33,722 nt of DNA from Psychrobacter sp. bablab_jr014 (lineage in GTDB: Bacteria > Pseudomonadota > Gammaproteobacteria > Pseudomonadales > Moraxellaceae), in NCBI RefSeq assembly GCF_016464015.1, contig NZ_JACDXT010000052.1, positions 1 through 33,722 on the forward strand, in the 5' to 3' direction. The notes under the pieces are model-generated. The model was not told the DNA's origin and searched no databases. It worked only from the letters and a program-made list of their open reading frames with translations. Numbering within the stretch: position 1 is the first letter of the stretch; every line of letters starts with the position of its first letter. This document shows, piece by piece, positions 9,234 through 18,304 of this stretch. The position numbers were made by a program, and so were the translations under genes.

Positions 9234-10325
9234 ATGGGCTTTAATTGCGGCATCGTCGGTTTGCCTAACGTGGGCAAATCCACCTTATTCAACGCATTGA
9301 CCAAGGCAGGTATTGCCGCGGAAAACTTCCCATTTTGTACCAAAGATCCCAACACGGGCATCGTTCCTGTACCTGATACGCGCCTAAAAGCGCTGGCAGA
9401 CATTGTAAAACCTGAGCGCGTCATGCCAACCACCATGGAATTTGTCGACATCGCAGGCTTGGTCGCAGGCGCGTCACAAGGCGAAGGCATGGGCAACCAG
9501 TTCCTAGCCAACATCCGTGAGACGGACGCGATTGCGCATGTGGTACGCTGCTTTGATGATGACAACGTCGTCCACGTTGACGGTCGCGTCAGCCCGATTG
9601 ATGACATCGAAACCATCAATACCGAATTGGCACTCGCTGACCTTGACGCCGTGACTCGCGCCATCACCAATCTCAACAAAAAAGCCAAAGGCGGCGACAA
9701 AGACGCCCAAGCCATGCTTGCCGTGTTTAACAAAATCGAGCCATTCTTAGCAGACGGCAAACCTGCACGCGCGGCCAATCTCGACGCTGAAGAAAAGCAT
9801 CTGATTAAGAGCTACGGTCTGATTACTCTAAAGCCAACCATGTATATCGCCAACGTCGCCGAAGACGGTTTTAGTGACAACCCTTACCTAGACGCGGTAC
9901 GCGACTATGCCAAAGGTGATGATGCCATCGTCATCGCACTGTGCAACCAAATCGAAGCCGAAATTGCCCAGCTCGACGAAGCCGACAAGCAAGACTTCTT
10001 AGAAGAAATGGGCATGGAAGAGGCAGGCCTTGACCAAGTGATTCGTGGCGGCTACGACCTACTCGATATGCAAACGTACTTTACCGCTGGCGTTAAAGAA
10101 GTGCGCGCATGGACGGTCAAAGTGGGCGCGACTGCCCCAGAAGCGGCAGGCGTAATTCACACCGATTTTGAGCGCGGCTTTATTCGTGCCGAAGTTATCG
10201 CCTATGATGACTTTATCGAATACAACGGTGAAAAAGGCGCTGCCGCTGCGGGTAAATCTCGACTAGAAGGCAAAACCTATATCGTTCAAGATGGCGATGT
10301 GATGCACTTTAGATTTAACGTGTAA
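9234..10325 (+). CDS. ychF: YchF, ribosome-associated Obg-family ATPase
   Basis: 363 aa from ATG 9234, exactly the usual length, starting [16 protein letters not shown]. An ATG at 9228 is too close to the GAGAG Shine-Dalgarno (9223-9227), so 9234 is preferred. The P-loop is GLPNVGKST and the switch motif is [14 protein letters not shown]. The G4-like NKIE motif departs from the GTPase NKxD, in keeping with ATP preference in YchF. The C-terminal TGS domain ends in [15 protein letters not shown]. The family binds ribosomes and affects translation and the oxidative response. A terminator follows. Confidence 0.97.
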   Translation: MGFNCGIVGLPNVGKSTLFNALTKAGIAAENFPFCTKDPNTGIVPVPDTRLKALADIVKPERVMPTTMEFVDIAGLVAGASQGEGMGNQFLANIRETDAIAHVVRCFDDDNVVHVDGRVSPIDDIETINTELALADLDAVTRAITNLNKKAKGGDKDAQAMLAVFNKIEPFLADGKPARAANLDAEEKHLIKSYGLITLKPTMYIANVAEDGFSDNPYLDAVRDYAKGDDAIVIALCNQIEAEIAQLDEADKQDFLEEMGMEEAGLDQVIRGGYDLLDMQTYFTAGVKEVRAWTVKVGATAPEAAGVIHTDFERGFIRAEVIAYDDFIEYNGEKGAAAAGKSRLEGKTYIVQDGDVMHFRFNV

Positions 10326-10383
10326 GCTATTAAGCCAAAAAAACCCGTTGAATAACGGCTAATTTTGTCTTTTACGAATAAAA

Positions 10384-10416
10384 AACCAAGGTAACGCGCT
10401 TACTTTGGTTTTTTTT
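10384..10416 (+). terminator. intrinsic terminator after ychF
   Basis: AACCAAGGTAA (10384-10394) pairs with TTACTTTGGTT (10400-10410) across a 5-nt loop, with one G-U pair, followed by six T residues. Confidence 0.88.
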
Positions 10417-10426
10417 CGTTGATAGC

Positions 10427-10441
10427 TGTTATATTATAACA
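10427..10441. promoter_or_regulatory. Zur-type zinc operator
   Basis: TGTTATATTATAACA is a perfect 7-1-7 palindrome and matches the core of the gammaproteobacterial Zur box (TGTTATANTATAACA). ATTC follows, extending the match. It lies 91 bp upstream of the His-rich lipoprotein gene and after the ychF terminator, so it should control that gene. Zur would repress when zinc is sufficient. Confidence 0.75.
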
Positions 10442-10450
10442 TTCTTGTTG

Positions 10451-10496
10451 TCAGCCAATGCATGGTACTTAATCTCCGATGCCATGCGTCGGCTGA
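10451..10496 (+). promoter_or_regulatory. leader hairpin of the His-rich lipoprotein gene
   Basis: TCAGCC (10451-10456) pairs with GGCTGA (10491-10496), and GCATGG (10460-10465) with CCATGC (10482-10487), giving a two-part stem with small internal loops. It falls between the Zur-type box and the start codon, so it is probably in the 5' untranslated RNA. No T-run follows, so it is not an ordinary terminator. Confidence 0.4.
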
Positions 10497-10531
10497 TACT
10501 TTAATGTTTATTAATTTTAAAAGGGCTTGTC

Positions 10532-11080
10532 ATGACCGCGTTTATTAACCTTAAAACTGCGACCGCTATCAGCATCTTAATTCTAGGTTTGGCAGGCTGT
10601 AGCCAGCCAAGTGACGAGGCGAGCGCTGCGCCAGATGCAGCGGCACAAACAGATACCGCGAGCGCTGATGCTCATGCAGAACATGAAGGTCATGAAGAAC
10701 ACGACCATGCAGGACAGGATCATGATGCTCACGATCACGACAGTCACGAAGGGCATGACCACCATGACCATGCTGATATGACCACCTATAACTGCCAGCC
10801 TGAGCAAAGCATCGGCGCACATTATGACGAACACGATGGCAACATGAGCGCGCATCTATTGATTGACGGTGTTGAATACGATTTGCTGGCGACCAGCGGC
10901 GAAAACACCGACCCTGCTATCGGCGGCATCTATGACACCGACATTGGTCTGACGGATGATGCGGTTATGCGCTGGGAAGTGACGGCGGACAAATCACAAG
11001 CCACATTGGTGAGCTTGCCTATAGACGCCCAAGGCAGCGATGAGAATGTCTTGTTTGAATGTGAAGTCACAAAGGGCTAA
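10532..11080 (+). CDS. His-rich lipoprotein with MliC-like C-terminal domain
   Basis: 182 aa. The signal peptide ends in lipobox LAGC (Cys23), so this is a periplasm-facing lipoprotein. Residues 48-82 hold 13 histidines among Asp and Glu (repeats such as HDHD and HEGHDHHDH), a probable zinc- or other divalent-metal-binding tract. From about residue 87 (YNCQPEQ) to the end (LFECEVTKG) it resembles the C-type lysozyme-inhibitor MliC fold, with two cysteines placed to form a disulfide. The Zur-type box upstream points to zinc-starvation expression. The most likely role is binding or buffering zinc in the envelope; lysozyme inhibition is the alternative suggested by the C-terminus. The combination matches no named protein that I know. 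Confidence 0.75.
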   Translation: MTAFINLKTATAISILILGLAGCSQPSDEASAAPDAAAQTDTASADAHAEHEGHEEHDHAGQDHDAHDHDSHEGHDHHDHADMTTYNCQPEQSIGAHYDEHDGNMSAHLLIDGVEYDLLATSGENTDPAIGGIYDTDIGLTDDAVMRWEVTADKSQATLVSLPIDAQGSDENVLFECEVTKG

Positions 11081-11279
11081 GAGTTTTTAACCACTCCCTG
11101 CTTCGCTTGATGCTGAAGTGTGCCGATGGCAATTACTGATAATGAGAAAGCGATAAACAGAAAAGACGGTTGCTGAGCGCTTGACTTACAACCTTCATCT
11201 GTTGTTTGCTATGCTAAGGATGCAAGCGTGTTGATACACGTTTGCCTTTTACTTCATTATCATAATAAGCATAGACACC

Positions 11280-12731
11280 ATGACAATAACAACACCAATA
11301 AAGCAACCAATTTCCAGCACCGAGCACTGGCAACGCCTTCTTAGCCCGCAGCGTTTGGGCGCAAAACATCCGCCGAGCAGCAACCCTGCCAACCGCTCGC
11401 AGTTTCACAAAGACTATGACCGCTTGGTCTTTTCGCACTCCTTTCGCCAGCTCAATCAAAAAACCCAAGTCCATCCGCTCAGTAATCAAATGGGCATTCA
11501 TACCCGCTTGACGCACTCGCTTGAGGTGTCCTGTATCGGGCGCTCGCTTGGCACCATGGCCGCCGAAAAGCTGCACGATACCTTGTCTGGTGGGTTGCCT
11601 GTGGGTATTGGCGCGGCGGATGTCGGCGTTATCATACAGGCGGCGTGTATCGCACACGATATCGGCAATCCGCCTTTTGGGCACGCGGGCGAATACGCCA
11701 TTCGTGATTGGTTTATGCATCCCGCGCAGCAGCAGCGCCTCGGTCAGCTGAGCATCAATCAGCGCCTAGATATCCTCGCCTATGAGGGTAATGCGCAAGG
11801 CTTTCGCGTACTGACGCGCAACGAGCACCACCCCGACAAAGGCGGCATGCGCCTGACCTGCGCGACCCTCGGCGCTTTTATGAAATACCCTTGGCTCGCC
11901 AGCCATGCCAATCCCAGCGCGGTTGAGGCGCTGACAGGTGACGCGCACACGGATACCCCGCTATTGACTACGCAAACCGCCTTACGCAAATTTGGCTGCT
12001 TTGACAGCGAAGCGGCGCAATTAGAAGAATTAGCGCACGTCTTGGCATTGCCGCGCTCAAGCACGCACGATGGCTTTGCGCGCCACCCACTCGCCTACCT
12101 GCTCGAAGCCGCCGACGACATCTGCTACGCGCTGATTGATTTAGAAGACGGTATCAACCTTAATATGCTCAGCTACCCTGAGGTTGCCGAAATTTTATAC
12201 ACACTCATTGGCGATGTGCCCGAGACGATTGCCCTGCCGCATTACGCCTCGGTGCGTCAGCATTTGGCAGCACTGCGCGCCCGTGCCATGATGCGCTTGG
12301 TCAATACCGTGACCGATGCCTTTGCCGATAATGCCAAAGCGCTTTTGGCGGGCGAGCTGGAGGGCAGCTTATTCACGCACTGTGCGCCTGATATTCAAGC
12401 GGGCATTTATCACGCCAAAAAGCTTGCGCAAGACAAAATCTTTAATCACCCCAGTAAAGTACGTATGGAGCTGATGGCAAATCAATGTCTGCACCGTCTG
12501 CTAGACGCCTTAATGCCGCTGGCATGGCAATCACCAAGCGAGCACGCCCCGTTTGAGCAGCAACGCTTGCAAATGCTACTCCAGCCGCATCTTGCCGAGC
12601 ATCGCCGCAGCTTAACCGACGACACCTACACCAATATTTTGACCATTTTGGACTTTATCACGGGCATGAATGACCACGAAGCCTATCGCCTTGCGCAAGA
12701 GCTGCAAGGGCACTGGAATACGATGGTATAA
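11280..12731 (+). CDS. dgt: deoxyguanosinetriphosphate triphosphohydrolase
   Basis: 483 aa of the HD-domain dNTP triphosphohydrolase family, which splits dGTP into deoxyguanosine and triphosphate in the cytoplasm. The metal ligands are in RLTHSLEVS (about residue 79) and AHDIGNPPFGHAGE (about 125). The opening HWQRLLSPQRLG and the DRLVFSHSFRQLNQKTQV block are typical of Dgt. Length is close to the E. coli enzyme (505). No clear Shine-Dalgarno precedes ATG 11280. It stands apart from the upstream lipoprotein gene by 199 bases in which I see no firm promoter. Confidence 0.93.
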   Translation: MTITTPIKQPISSTEHWQRLLSPQRLGAKHPPSSNPANRSQFHKDYDRLVFSHSFRQLNQKTQVHPLSNQMGIHTRLTHSLEVSCIGRSLGTMAAEKLHDTLSGGLPVGIGAADVGVIIQAACIAHDIGNPPFGHAGEYAIRDWFMHPAQQQRLGQLSINQRLDILAYEGNAQGFRVLTRNEHHPDKGGMRLTCATLGAFMKYPWLASHANPSAVEALTGDAHTDTPLLTTQTALRKFGCFDSEAAQLEELAHVLALPRSSTHDGFARHPLAYLLEAADDICYALIDLEDGINLNMLSYPEVAEILYTLIGDVPETIALPHYASVRQHLAALRARAMMRLVNTVTDAFADNAKALLAGELEGSLFTHCAPDIQAGIYHAKKLAQDKIFNHPSKVRMELMANQCLHRLLDALMPLAWQSPSEHAPFEQQRLQMLLQPHLAEHRRSLTDDTYTNILTILDFITGMNDHEAYRLAQELQGHWNTMV

Positions 12732-12821
12732 CGCGTAGAGCCAACAAATGCAGCGCAAAGGACAAAAAATCGTGCGTTTTTATTCGTAATTTGCGGTCAA
12801 AATGCGTATGATAAAAGGTTT

Positions 12822-13559
12822 ATGACTGATATAAAAACTCCTATGAGCAGCCGCGAACAAAAGAAACTCCAAACCCGTCATGCGTTTTTTAATGCCGTTT
12901 TAGACTTGGGCATGGCGGGGCAATCATTTAGCGCCATCAGCCTACGGCAAATCACGCGTGAAGTGGGCGTCGTGCCGACCGCGTTTTATCGTCATTTTGA
13001 TGATATGGAAGCCCTCGGGCGCGCTTTGGTGGTCGAGGAATTGGGCAGCACCATGGCAATTTTGCAAGACCGCTTGCAAATCGGGCGCAAACGCAGCTTT
13101 GATCGGCAGATTGCCAAAAGTATTCAGCTGTTTTTGCACACCGTCAGTGCCCAGCCGCGCTATTGGCAGTTTTTGGTCAGTGAGCGCTTTGGTGGTTCAG
13201 AGGCGGTGCGCCGCGCTATCAGCAACCTTATCAAAAGCTCGGGCAAAGTCTTGGGCGATGACTTGGGCTTGCAGCCTGCCTTTGCCCATATCAGCGATTA
13301 TGACCGCGTCTTGCTCGCTGAGGCGGGAATTAACCTGTTCTTTTCTTGGATTATCGATTGGCTGGAGCTGACGTATTCTGAAGACCACGACGACGAGGCG
13401 GATCTTGACGAGCTGGAACAAAAAAAGCAAATCATGCTGCACAACTGCACCCGTCAGGCACAGATGCTGTTTTATGGCGCGTACAACTGGAAATCGAGCG
13501 AAGAAACCCGCCTTGCCGATGATGCTACTGAAAGCCAGCAAAGCACTACAGACACCTAA
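12822..13559 (+). CDS. TetR-family regulator, FabR-like
   Basis: 245 aa. The N-terminal helix-turn-helix (about residues 30-65: ISLRQITREVGVVPTAFYRHFDDMEALG) closely follows FabR, the repressor of unsaturated fatty acid synthesis genes, and the following FLHTVSAQPRYWQFLVSERFGGS block also fits. The C-terminus is acidic. AAAAGG lies only three to four bases before ATG 12822; ATG 12843 is a possible alternative. It is convergent with the gspK end. Control of membrane lipid desaturation is inferred from similarity. No target gene is adjacent. Confidence 0.8.
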   Translation: MTDIKTPMSSREQKKLQTRHAFFNAVLDLGMAGQSFSAISLRQITREVGVVPTAFYRHFDDMEALGRALVVEELGSTMAILQDRLQIGRKRSFDRQIAKSIQLFLHTVSAQPRYWQFLVSERFGGSEAVRRAISNLIKSSGKVLGDDLGLQPAFAHISDYDRVLLAEAGINLFFSWIIDWLELTYSEDHDDEADLDELEQKKQIMLHNCTRQAQMLFYGAYNWKSSEETRLADDATESQQSTTDT

Positions 13560-13605
13560 AACGATAAACAAGGTTAAGACAAGCAAGCACCGTCCGCTTT
13601 AAAAA

Positions 13606-14655
13606 CTAAAACGGCGGACGAAACGCCCACAAGCGCTGGGACACCACACTGACCACCCGCACTGCCTCGTCGTCATTGGCGCTCGGCGCATTCATGCCTG
13701 TGGCTTGTTGCGCAGGTTTTTGTTTGGCAAGCAGCACGGTAGCAAAACGCTGGCGGGCGCTGCTGGCTGCACTGTCCGCTTCACTCACCGTAATCAGCGC
13801 CATAAAGGCACTGCTCTCTACCGACAATAAAGGCGTAAGGGCTTTGCGCGCCTCCTCATTCATCCCCGCAAACATCGGCTGTGACCACAGCATATCGACC
13901 GACTCAAAGACAGTACGTGTGGCGGGCTGCATCAGCGTTGCTAAGGCGGTCGCGTCTGCGCCATCTGTCAGTGCGGCAAGCAGCTCGGGGCTGGCAGTAT
14001 TGATATTAATCGGCACATAATACGGCACGGCGCTGATATACGGCTGTAAACGAGCAAAGCTGGCATCGTCCATCATCGGCAGCGCTTGCAGTTCGGTAAT
14101 GTCAATAAAAGGCTGATTGGCTATCACATTCGCCACTGTACCGCCGTTACTACTGGCAACATTCGCCAGATATATCGCCTGCTCGTCGGCAGTGTCTTTA
14201 TACACTTGGCTATCAAAGTCTTGATAATCAAGAACGACGGTAGCAAGCTCAGGGTCGATGTCTAGCTGCTGCAACAGTCGCTCAAATACCGCCAGCGCTG
14301 CCGTGTCTGCTTGCCCATCGTGATATAGATTGTTGATATTAAAACGGCTGCTCTCGTCACGAACCTGCACATTAACGCGGTGCGCGCCGAGCGGATAGTC
14401 ACTGATTGGCTGCGCCCACACATCGGCGGGGCTGTCGGTTTGATTCAGCTCACTATCGGCACGTATTAAGGCACGCGCCAGCACACTACCTGCGCGCAGG
14501 TCGGCCTGCATCTGGTCTTGAGTAAATAATAAGGCACTGCGGCGAATGACGATTTTTTGACTGGCAAGCATCGCACCTGCCATGATGGTGATGCTGACGA
14601 CCAGTAGTAAAATGGTCAGTAGCGCCATACCGCGCTGATTATGGGGCGCGTTCAC
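13606..14655 (-). CDS. gspK: GspK, type II secretion minor pseudopilin
   Basis: 349 aa. The prepilin cleavage site is QRG|MALLTILLLVV (after Gly9), without the Glu5 of other pilins, which is characteristic of GspK. The large globular part contains DESSRFNINNLYHDG and PININTASPELLAAL, the helix-hairpin-helix-like segment seen in this family. With GspI and GspJ it forms the pseudopilus tip in the inner membrane and periplasm. The start overlaps the gspJ stop as ATGA, indicating translational coupling. Confidence 0.92.
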   Translation of the reverse strand: MNAPHNQRGMALLTILLLVVSITIMAGAMLASQKIVIRRSALLFTQDQMQADLRAGSVLARALIRADSELNQTDSPADVWAQPISDYPLGAHRVNVQVRDESSRFNINNLYHDGQADTAALAVFERLLQQLDIDPELATVVLDYQDFDSQVYKDTADEQAIYLANVASSNGGTVANVIANQPFIDITELQALPMMDDASFARLQPYISAVPYYVPININTASPELLAALTDGADATALATLMQPATRTVFESVDMLWSQPMFAGMNEEARKALTPLLSVESSAFMALITVSEADSAASSARQRFATVLLAKQKPAQQATGMNAPSANDDEAVRVVSVVSQRLWAFRPPF

Positions 14656-15473
14656 AAGCCTGCTCCTTGTGCGCTTTGCTCGGGCACGATGCCGCCTGTA
14701 TTGCTCATCGTGTTGGTGGCTGGTGGCACTGGGTCTGTACCACTAGCACCACCGTCATCATTGCCATTATTTTCGCTGACGCCGCCATTATCTGTCTTGG
14801 ACGTATTGCTGGCGACTTTAGGCACTTGTACAGGTTGCGGCGCGAGCGCCCAGCGCCACGCTAAGGGTCGGTCTTGATAGCTGAAAGATACGCCAATACC
14901 TTTGGGTAATAGGATGCGTTCGTTATTATCATCATCTTGCGCGGTATTAGTATTACTGTCGTCAGGGAAGCGGTCGCTAACCTCAGGCAGATAGGCCTGC
15001 CAGCGTCCATCGCTGACAGCGGAAAGCAGCACACTGTCGATACTGACGTTATTGCTCGTATCCAAACTGACGTATTGATGCCGTATCAGCTGCGAGCCTG
15101 CGAACTCATACGCCACGCGCTGCAAGGTCGGGCTACTGCGATAGCGCGGGTCAGGGTCGGCAAAACGGATAAACTCAACGCGGGCAGTATCAAAGGTTAA
15201 AAACGGGGTGGGCGCTATTTGCTGCGCGGGATCAGACATGGTGTTGGTCGGTGCATCGGCAGCAGTTAAAGACTCATACGCCACCAGCTGCGCCATGTCC
15301 TGCTGAATCTGTAGATAGCTGTACTGCATATCAGCGAGGATGTCGGCTTGTATCTGTGCGCGCTCACGGGCTTTACTGACACCGTCAAATACCTGCCAGC
15401 CCGCCACCGCGAGCATGGCAAATATCACCATCGCCACCAGCAGCTCAAGTAAGGTAAAGCCGCGCTGCCTCAT
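14652..15473 (-). CDS. gspJ: GspJ, type II secretion minor pseudopilin
   Basis: 273 aa with a short leader, MRQRG|FTLLELLVAMVIF, the canonical prepilin peptidase site. The central part (RVEFIRFADPDPRYRSSPTLQRVAYEF) follows GspJ. The C-terminal tail, from about residue 225, is low-complexity Asn/Gly/Thr-rich and probably disordered. It overlaps gspI upstream and gspK downstream by four bases each. Confidence 0.92.
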   Translation of the reverse strand: MRQRGFTLLELLVAMVIFAMLAVAGWQVFDGVSKARERAQIQADILADMQYSYLQIQQDMAQLVAYESLTAADAPTNTMSDPAQQIAPTPFLTFDTARVEFIRFADPDPRYRSSPTLQRVAYEFAGSQLIRHQYVSLDTSNNVSIDSVLLSAVSDGRWQAYLPEVSDRFPDDSNTNTAQDDDNNERILLPKGIGVSFSYQDRPLAWRWALAPQPVQVPKVASNTSKTDNGGVSENNGNDDGGASGTDPVPPATNTMSNTGGIVPEQSAQGAGL

Positions 15474-15904
15474 GGCGTTGCCTGCTGCGGTAGGTTGAGC
15501 ATGCCGATGGCTTGTTGGTCATTCATGATGAGGATATTGAGCGTACTTGCCACACTGCCCAGCTGCCCATTGTCAATCGGCGCTACCTCAATAGTGACGG
15601 CTTTGAGTGCTGGCGAGACGCTGTCTGCGGCACGAATAGTGGCTTGCCAATCGCGTCCTTGTTCACTTAATTGTTTGTTTTGCGTGCCTGTGATGGAGGT
15701 CTGCTGCATCTGTACATCAGCGGCGACATTTTGCGCGACAAAGTGCGCGAGGGTGCGTGTGCGCAAGCGGTCAACCGAGAGCAGATAGGCGCTACTGGCA
15801 CGCGATGCCGCTACCGCAACCACGGCCAAAATAGCCAGCGCCACCATGACCTCAATTAAGGTAAAGCCGCGTTCACGATAGCCTGTTTGTCGCAGGTTGC
15901 TCAT
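15470..15904 (-). CDS. gspI: GspI, type II secretion minor pseudopilin
   Basis: 144 aa from ATG 15904, with AAGGG seven bases upstream; a longer frame to 15949 would overlap gspH and lacks support. The prepilin site is RERG|FTLIEVMVALAILA after Gly13. The remaining ~130 residues include LAHFVAQNVAADVQ, in the place of the GspI A-x-x-x-A-x-N segment. It lies 13 bases after gspH and overlaps gspJ by four. Confidence 0.9.
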   Translation of the reverse strand: MSNLRQTGYRERGFTLIEVMVALAILAVVAVAASRASSAYLLSVDRLRTRTLAHFVAQNVAADVQMQQTSITGTQNKQLSEQGRDWQATIRAADSVSPALKAVTIEVAPIDNGQLGSVASTLNILIMNDQQAIGMLNLPQQATP

Positions 15905-15917
15905 TATCGACCCTTTA

Positions 15918-16577
15918 TTATTGCGCTGTGCCCACTTGCACCCGCCCATCAGGTAGGATTTGAATCACCTCGCCCACCAGCCTTGAATTATAGCGCACTT
16001 CGATAGCCACTGGCGCGGCTTGCCCTGTACCAAACCACAGCACCTCAGGCGCACCCTTAGTAAACCACGGCTGTAGCGTTTGCCCATTGGTTGCGCCATT
16101 GTCAACAGTTAAAGGATTGATGCTCAGGGTCACGCCCACGGGCAGCTCAGGCAAGGTTACCTCAGAGACGTCTTGCCATGTCGGCGTGACTTGCTCTACC
16201 GATTGCCCGCCGATGTCCGCTGACAGCTCCATATTGCTTTTGGGTGGCTCGGCTTGCGGCATATTTTGATAGGCGGCATACGCATTATCAAGCTGTACGA
16301 TGACAGGTTCAGCTTGTCCATTAACATTACCTTGTAATTGCAAGCCCATCGGCTGCATACGCTCGGCAGACAATAGGCGCACATAGTCTAGCGTGTCGGT
16401 CAAATGTTCATAAAAGGCACGATTTTTACGCGCTTCACTGCTGCCGACCGACAACCCAACCACCGCCGCAAAGACTGCCAAAATCACCACCACGACCACA
16501 ATTTCGACCAAAGTAAAGCCCGCCTGTTTGGCGAGCGTCTTTGGTAGTTTTATGGGCGGAATGCGCTGGGCACACAT
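15918..16577 (-). CDS. gspH: GspH, type II secretion minor pseudopilin
   Basis: 219 aa. A 20-residue leader ends at KQAG|FTLVEIVVVVVILAVFAAVVGLSV, a prepilin peptidase site plus transmembrane helix. The globular domain ends in GEVIQILPDGRVQVG, similar to the GspH/FimT C-terminus. It is longer than the commonest GspH (~170) by a Gln/Pro-rich middle. It is the first of four overlapping or near-abutting pseudopilin genes and starts 26 bases after the TetR gene. FimT of type IV pili is an alternative, but the I-J-K neighbours favour GspH. Confidence 0.85.
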   Translation of the reverse strand: MCAQRIPPIKLPKTLAKQAGFTLVEIVVVVVILAVFAAVVGLSVGSSEARKNRAFYEHLTDTLDYVRLLSAERMQPMGLQLQGNVNGQAEPVIVQLDNAYAAYQNMPQAEPPKSNMELSADIGGQSVEQVTPTWQDVSEVTLPELPVGVTLSINPLTVDNGATNGQTLQPWFTKGAPEVLWFGTGQAAPVAIEVRYNSRLVGEVIQILPDGRVQVGTAQ

Positions 16578-16603
16578 GCTGTCACTGCCTATTGTCGTAT
16601 GAC

Positions 16604-17293
16604 TTAATACATCGTATTGCGGTGCGCTTCGGACTCGGTGTCGATTTGCTCGACCAGCTCTTGGATATCACTGTCCTCGACGTGTTCATCAGGCGCATAG
16701 GTCGGATAGTGGCTGGGCAGCTCCAAAATTTGCATAATAAACGCATAGCGCAACGTGTCACGGCGACCCAAATAGCGCTGATAAAAGCTGGAATTAAGCA
16801 GACCTGCGCCGCCTTGACCGAGTGCCCAAATCGACGACAAATAATCGCGCGTACTCATGCTGCTACGCTCATCTTGTAGATACGCGCTGGCAATATCAAT
16901 CGAGCGCTTCATACGCTGGCGGCGAATATCATACAGCTCACCAAACAGACGGTTTAGTCCTGTCACCGAAGCGGCAAGGCGCTCCTCGATTTGGTTTAAT
17001 AACATGGCTTTTTGTGGGTTTAATAGCTGCTGAAAAATCATACGCGCCACACCCGCTGAGGGTGAGTCGTCAATTTTATTAATCTCAAACAGCTGTTCTT
17101 CATAACGAATAATGATGCGCAAATACAGCTCATCTTTACTCGAAAAATGCTTATACAGCGTGCCTTTTGCCAAGTCGAGTTGCTCGGCTAAATGGTCAAG
17201 GGTAATGTCCCCATCCCCTGAATCTAATAACAGTTGCTCGGCAGTCGCCAAAATGGTTTCTTCGCGGGCTTTAAACTGTTGCTGACGGCTCAT
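16604..17293 (-). CDS. TetR/AcrR-family regulator
   Basis: 229 aa. Helix-turn-helix at about residues 25-50 (ITLDHLAEQLDLAKGTLYKHFSSKDELYLRI), then a helical ligand-binding domain and an acidic tail. GGAGA four bases before ATG 17293 sets the start. The pseudopilin operon begins 26 bases downstream, so co-transcription is likely. Whether it controls gspHIJK is not shown. A palindrome at 17441-17450 may be its operator. Confidence 0.85.
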   Translation of the reverse strand: MSRQQQFKAREETILATAEQLLLDSGDGDITLDHLAEQLDLAKGTLYKHFSSKDELYLRIIIRYEEQLFEINKIDDSPSAGVARMIFQQLLNPQKAMLLNQIEERLAASVTGLNRLFGELYDIRRQRMKRSIDIASAYLQDERSSMSTRDYLSSIWALGQGGAGLLNSSFYQRYLGRRDTLRYAFIMQILELPSHYPTYAPDEHVEDSDIQELVEQIDTESEAHRNTMY

Positions 17294-17362
17294 ATGCTCT
17301 CCTAACGCCCTGCGGTTCCTTGCGGGCTATGCAACTTTTATTATGAATAATGACCGATTATT

Positions 17363-17420
17363 AGGGCGTGTTGACCATTCGCAAATAGTCAGTGCCATGG
17401 TCGGATGCTCAATACGCCCT
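17363..17420. mobile_element. 58-bp mini element with AGGGCGTGT ends
   Basis: The left end reads AGGGCGTGTTGA and the right end TCAATACGCCCT, 11 of 12 positions inverted. ATT flanks both sides (17360-17362 and 17421-17423), a possible 3-bp target duplication. The left end and next ~17 bases are shared with the repeat at 33479. It lies between tatD and the TetR gene and is too short to code. Confidence 0.55.
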
Positions 17421-17440
17421 ATTCGGTTCTGTAAAATGAC

Positions 17441-17450
17441 TGACTAGTCA
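17441..17450. promoter_or_regulatory. possible TetR-type operator
   Basis: TGACTAGTCA is a perfect 10-bp palindrome lying between the tatD stop and the TetR gene. It sits about 150 bp upstream of that gene's start. Assignment is inferred from position and symmetry. Confidence 0.3.
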
Positions 17451-17463
17451 TAGCATAGCGACT

Positions 17464-18252
17464 CTAGCTGTATTGCGCCAGTAGATTTTCAAAGTTTTTT
17501 GTGGTTAAGCGGCCAATCTCTTCTTTACTTGTACCGAGCAAATCACCCAAACATTCTGCTACATACGGCACGTACGCAGGCTCGTTAGGCTTACCGCGTT
17601 TGGGCACAGGCGCAAGATACGGACTGTCCGTCTCAATCAGCAGACGGTCTTTGGGCACTTGTAGTGCCACATCGCGCAGACTTTGCGCTTTTTTAAAGCT
17701 CACAATGCCCGAAAAAGAAATATAAAACCCCAAATCGAGTGCTGCCTTAGCGGTTTCCCAATCTTCGGTAAAGCAGTGGATAATGCCATGCTCTGCTTTT
17801 TCTGCGCGCAAAATATCAATGGTATCGTGCTTGGCTTCACGCGTATGTACAATCAGCGGCTTTTTGAGCGTTTGGCTGGCATGAATGTGCCGTGCCAGAC
17901 TCGCCTGCTGCTCGCGTTTATTGTCCTCTGACCAGTAATAATCCAGCCCCGTCTCGCCGATTGCCCAGACGGTATCGTCTGCCGCCATTTCGGTTAGGCG
18001 CTCATGCGTCGCTGATTGCAGCACGCTGACATCTTCGCACGGATGGATGCCCACACTCATACCCAGATTCAGCGTCTCATCGCTATAGGTATCGACGATG
18101 TTTTTGATGGTGTCGTGCTCGGCAAAGTCGCACATAATCGCCATCGCACGGCTGACATTAGCGGCTTTCATCGCTGCAATGACGCTCGATAGCTCACCTT
18201 CGTGCGCGGTCAAATCCAAGCGGTTTAGATGACAATGACTGTCTGTAAACAT
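17464..18252 (-). CDS. tatD: TatD-family metal-dependent hydrolase
   Basis: 262 aa from ATG 18252 (MFTDSHCHLNRLD); four codons to an upstream ATG are discounted because TGAGAG precedes 18252 and the family begins here. Metal ligands are the N-terminal HCH, GETGLDYYWS (about 105), IVHTREA (about 140), IIHCFTED (about 165) and ETDSPYLAPVPKRGKPNEP (about 215). Relatives are 3'-5' DNases. It may belong to the TatD or the YcfH branch, which this view cannot separate. Confidence 0.9.
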   Translation of the reverse strand: MFTDSHCHLNRLDLTAHEGELSSVIAAMKAANVSRAMAIMCDFAEHDTIKNIVDTYSDETLNLGMSVGIHPCEDVSVLQSATHERLTEMAADDTVWAIGETGLDYYWSEDNKREQQASLARHIHASQTLKKPLIVHTREAKHDTIDILRAEKAEHGIIHCFTEDWETAKAALDLGFYISFSGIVSFKKAQSLRDVALQVPKDRLLIETDSPYLAPVPKRGKPNEPAYVPYVAECLGDLLGTSKEEIGRLTTKNFENLLAQYS

Positions 18253-18304
18253 AACGGCTCTCATTACTTATTAAAGTGTTGAATACATCTTTTAAAACGC
18301 TAAG

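Noticed and set aside
11181..11215. TTGACT ... TATGCT as a dgt promoter
   Set aside because: The spacer is 23 bp, too long for sigma-70.
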